Of a DNA stretch of 64,000 bases, positions 63,525 through 64,000 are shown in pieces. The DNA is from Bacillota bacterium (lineage in GTDB: Bacteria; Bacillota; Clostridia; Oscillospirales; Acutalibacteraceae). Position 1 is the stretch's first letter. Each line of letters opens with the position of its first letter. The translations under genes and the position numbers were made by a program. Under the pieces are notes generated by a model. It had not been told where the DNA came from. It saw only the letters and a program-made list of their open reading frames with translations, and did no database searches. The DNA lies in the NCBI GenBank assembly GCA_021769885.1, contig JAETSA010000008.1, forward strand, positions 108,445-172,444, read 5' to 3'.

Positions 63525-64000
63525 CACGTAGGGAACGACCCCTGTGTCGTTCCGCAGAATTTTCACAATATAAATTGGATGCACGTGTAGTGGCGGACTT
63601 CCACGTCCGCCGTTCGGTTCGTGTGAAATCCAACCGTGCTCGGGCGGATGAAGGCATCCGCCCCTACGGGGTTGCGCACCGCCGTTGGCTTTTTTTGCAA
63701 AATCGAACTTTTCTCGGGTCGTCGAGGACGCCGACCCCTACGGGATGTGTGCACCGCCGTTGAGTTGTGCGAATTTCGCGGGCGAACACAGTTCGCCCCT
63801 ACTCCTACAAAACAGAGTGAATTTTGCCATCAGTAGGGCGGGGGTGCGGGTCTCCGGTGGAGACCTCTGCATACGGAAGTATGCAGAAGCACCGACCGAG
63901 CCGGCAGGCGAGAACGTCGCCCCCTACGAGGGTTGCGCGTCGCCGTTGGGTTTGTGCAAAGTTCAACTGTGCGCACTGTTCTCTTGCCCCCTCTGACGAG
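63525..64000. repeat. Intergenic repeat cluster running to the window edge
   Basis: No gene is visible after galU. Units in order are GGAACGACCCCTGTGTCGTTCC, GGCGGACTTCCACGTCCGCC, GGGCGGATGAAGGCATCCGCCCC, GGTCGTCGAGGACGCCGACCCC, GCGGGCGAACACAGTTCGCCCC and a composite element of the GGTCTCC/GCATAC subfamily (core 63844-63892). The last bases (CCCCCTCTGACGAG) look like the start of another MITE-type hairpin cut off by the window. Confidence 0.8.

Overview
The window looks like chromosome of a Firmicute of class Clostridia, probably a gut member of the Oscillospirales. The evidence is the Gram-positive order of the S10-spc-alpha ribosomal cluster with map, a KOW protein, infA and rpmJ, the zinc-type S14 and adenylate kinase, an infC-rpmI-rplT operon with an attenuator leader, a PdaB-like deacetylase, and a split archaeal-type glutamate synthase. 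Base composition is moderate and strong AAGGAG-type ribosome sites precede most genes. The lineage is an inference; no rRNA gene is present.

Layout. 1-6292 (-): TrmH-family methyltransferase, dprA, topA, trmFO and plsX, mostly joined by ATGA overlaps. 6413-7780 (-): infC-rpmI-rplT with promoter and attenuator. 7816-14621: a small MITE with a target duplication, a ribbon-helix-helix regulator divergent from a YpsA-like protein, alpha-fucosidase, lipoprotein, M28 peptidase, EamA transporter and a VanY-type carboxypeptidase. 14916-20337 (+): GH35 beta-galactosidase, sialidase-like hydrolase, YdcF protein, polysaccharide deacetylase. 20661-29277 (-): split glutamate synthase (damaged at one junction), MgtC, a degenerate P-type ATPase-like membrane protein, rlmB. 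29923-45733 (-): 32 genes from rpsJ to rplQ. 46559-47074 (-): tRNA Val-Asp-Phe-Gly-Cys. 47186-49180 (+): yerC, a methyltransferase, hslO. 49710-57134 (-): a TetM-like GTPase fused to a Rae1/YacP-like nuclease, a zinc-ribbon membrane protein, GH51 arabinofuranosidase, an LCP protein. 57237-63431 (+): aspS, a broken RAYT transposase, purB, a RING/zinc-ribbon membrane protein, galU.

Two things stand out. First, almost every non-operonic intergenic region holds clusters of short palindromic repeats (REP-like units, usually ending in CTAC/GTAG, plus nine copies of a composite element that folds as two hairpins inside an outer stem, with compensatory changes between two subfamilies). The window also carries a REP-associated tyrosine transposase (RAYT) gene, which itself contains two of the repeats; a one-base loss in one of them breaks its frame. 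The repeats also rewrote the 3' end of the fucosidase gene. They are absent from the ribosomal cluster. Second, the 862-residue protein at 49710-52298 joins a ribosome-protection GTPase to a NYN nuclease resembling Rae1, a ribosomal A-site endonuclease, while the usual rlmB-yacP pairing is missing at rlmB. This suggests a one-polypeptide ribosome rescue or mRNA-cleavage factor.

The glycosidases (GH29, GH35, GH51, sialidase-like) show no signal peptides, so they probably act on imported oligosaccharides; no sugar transporter lies in the window.
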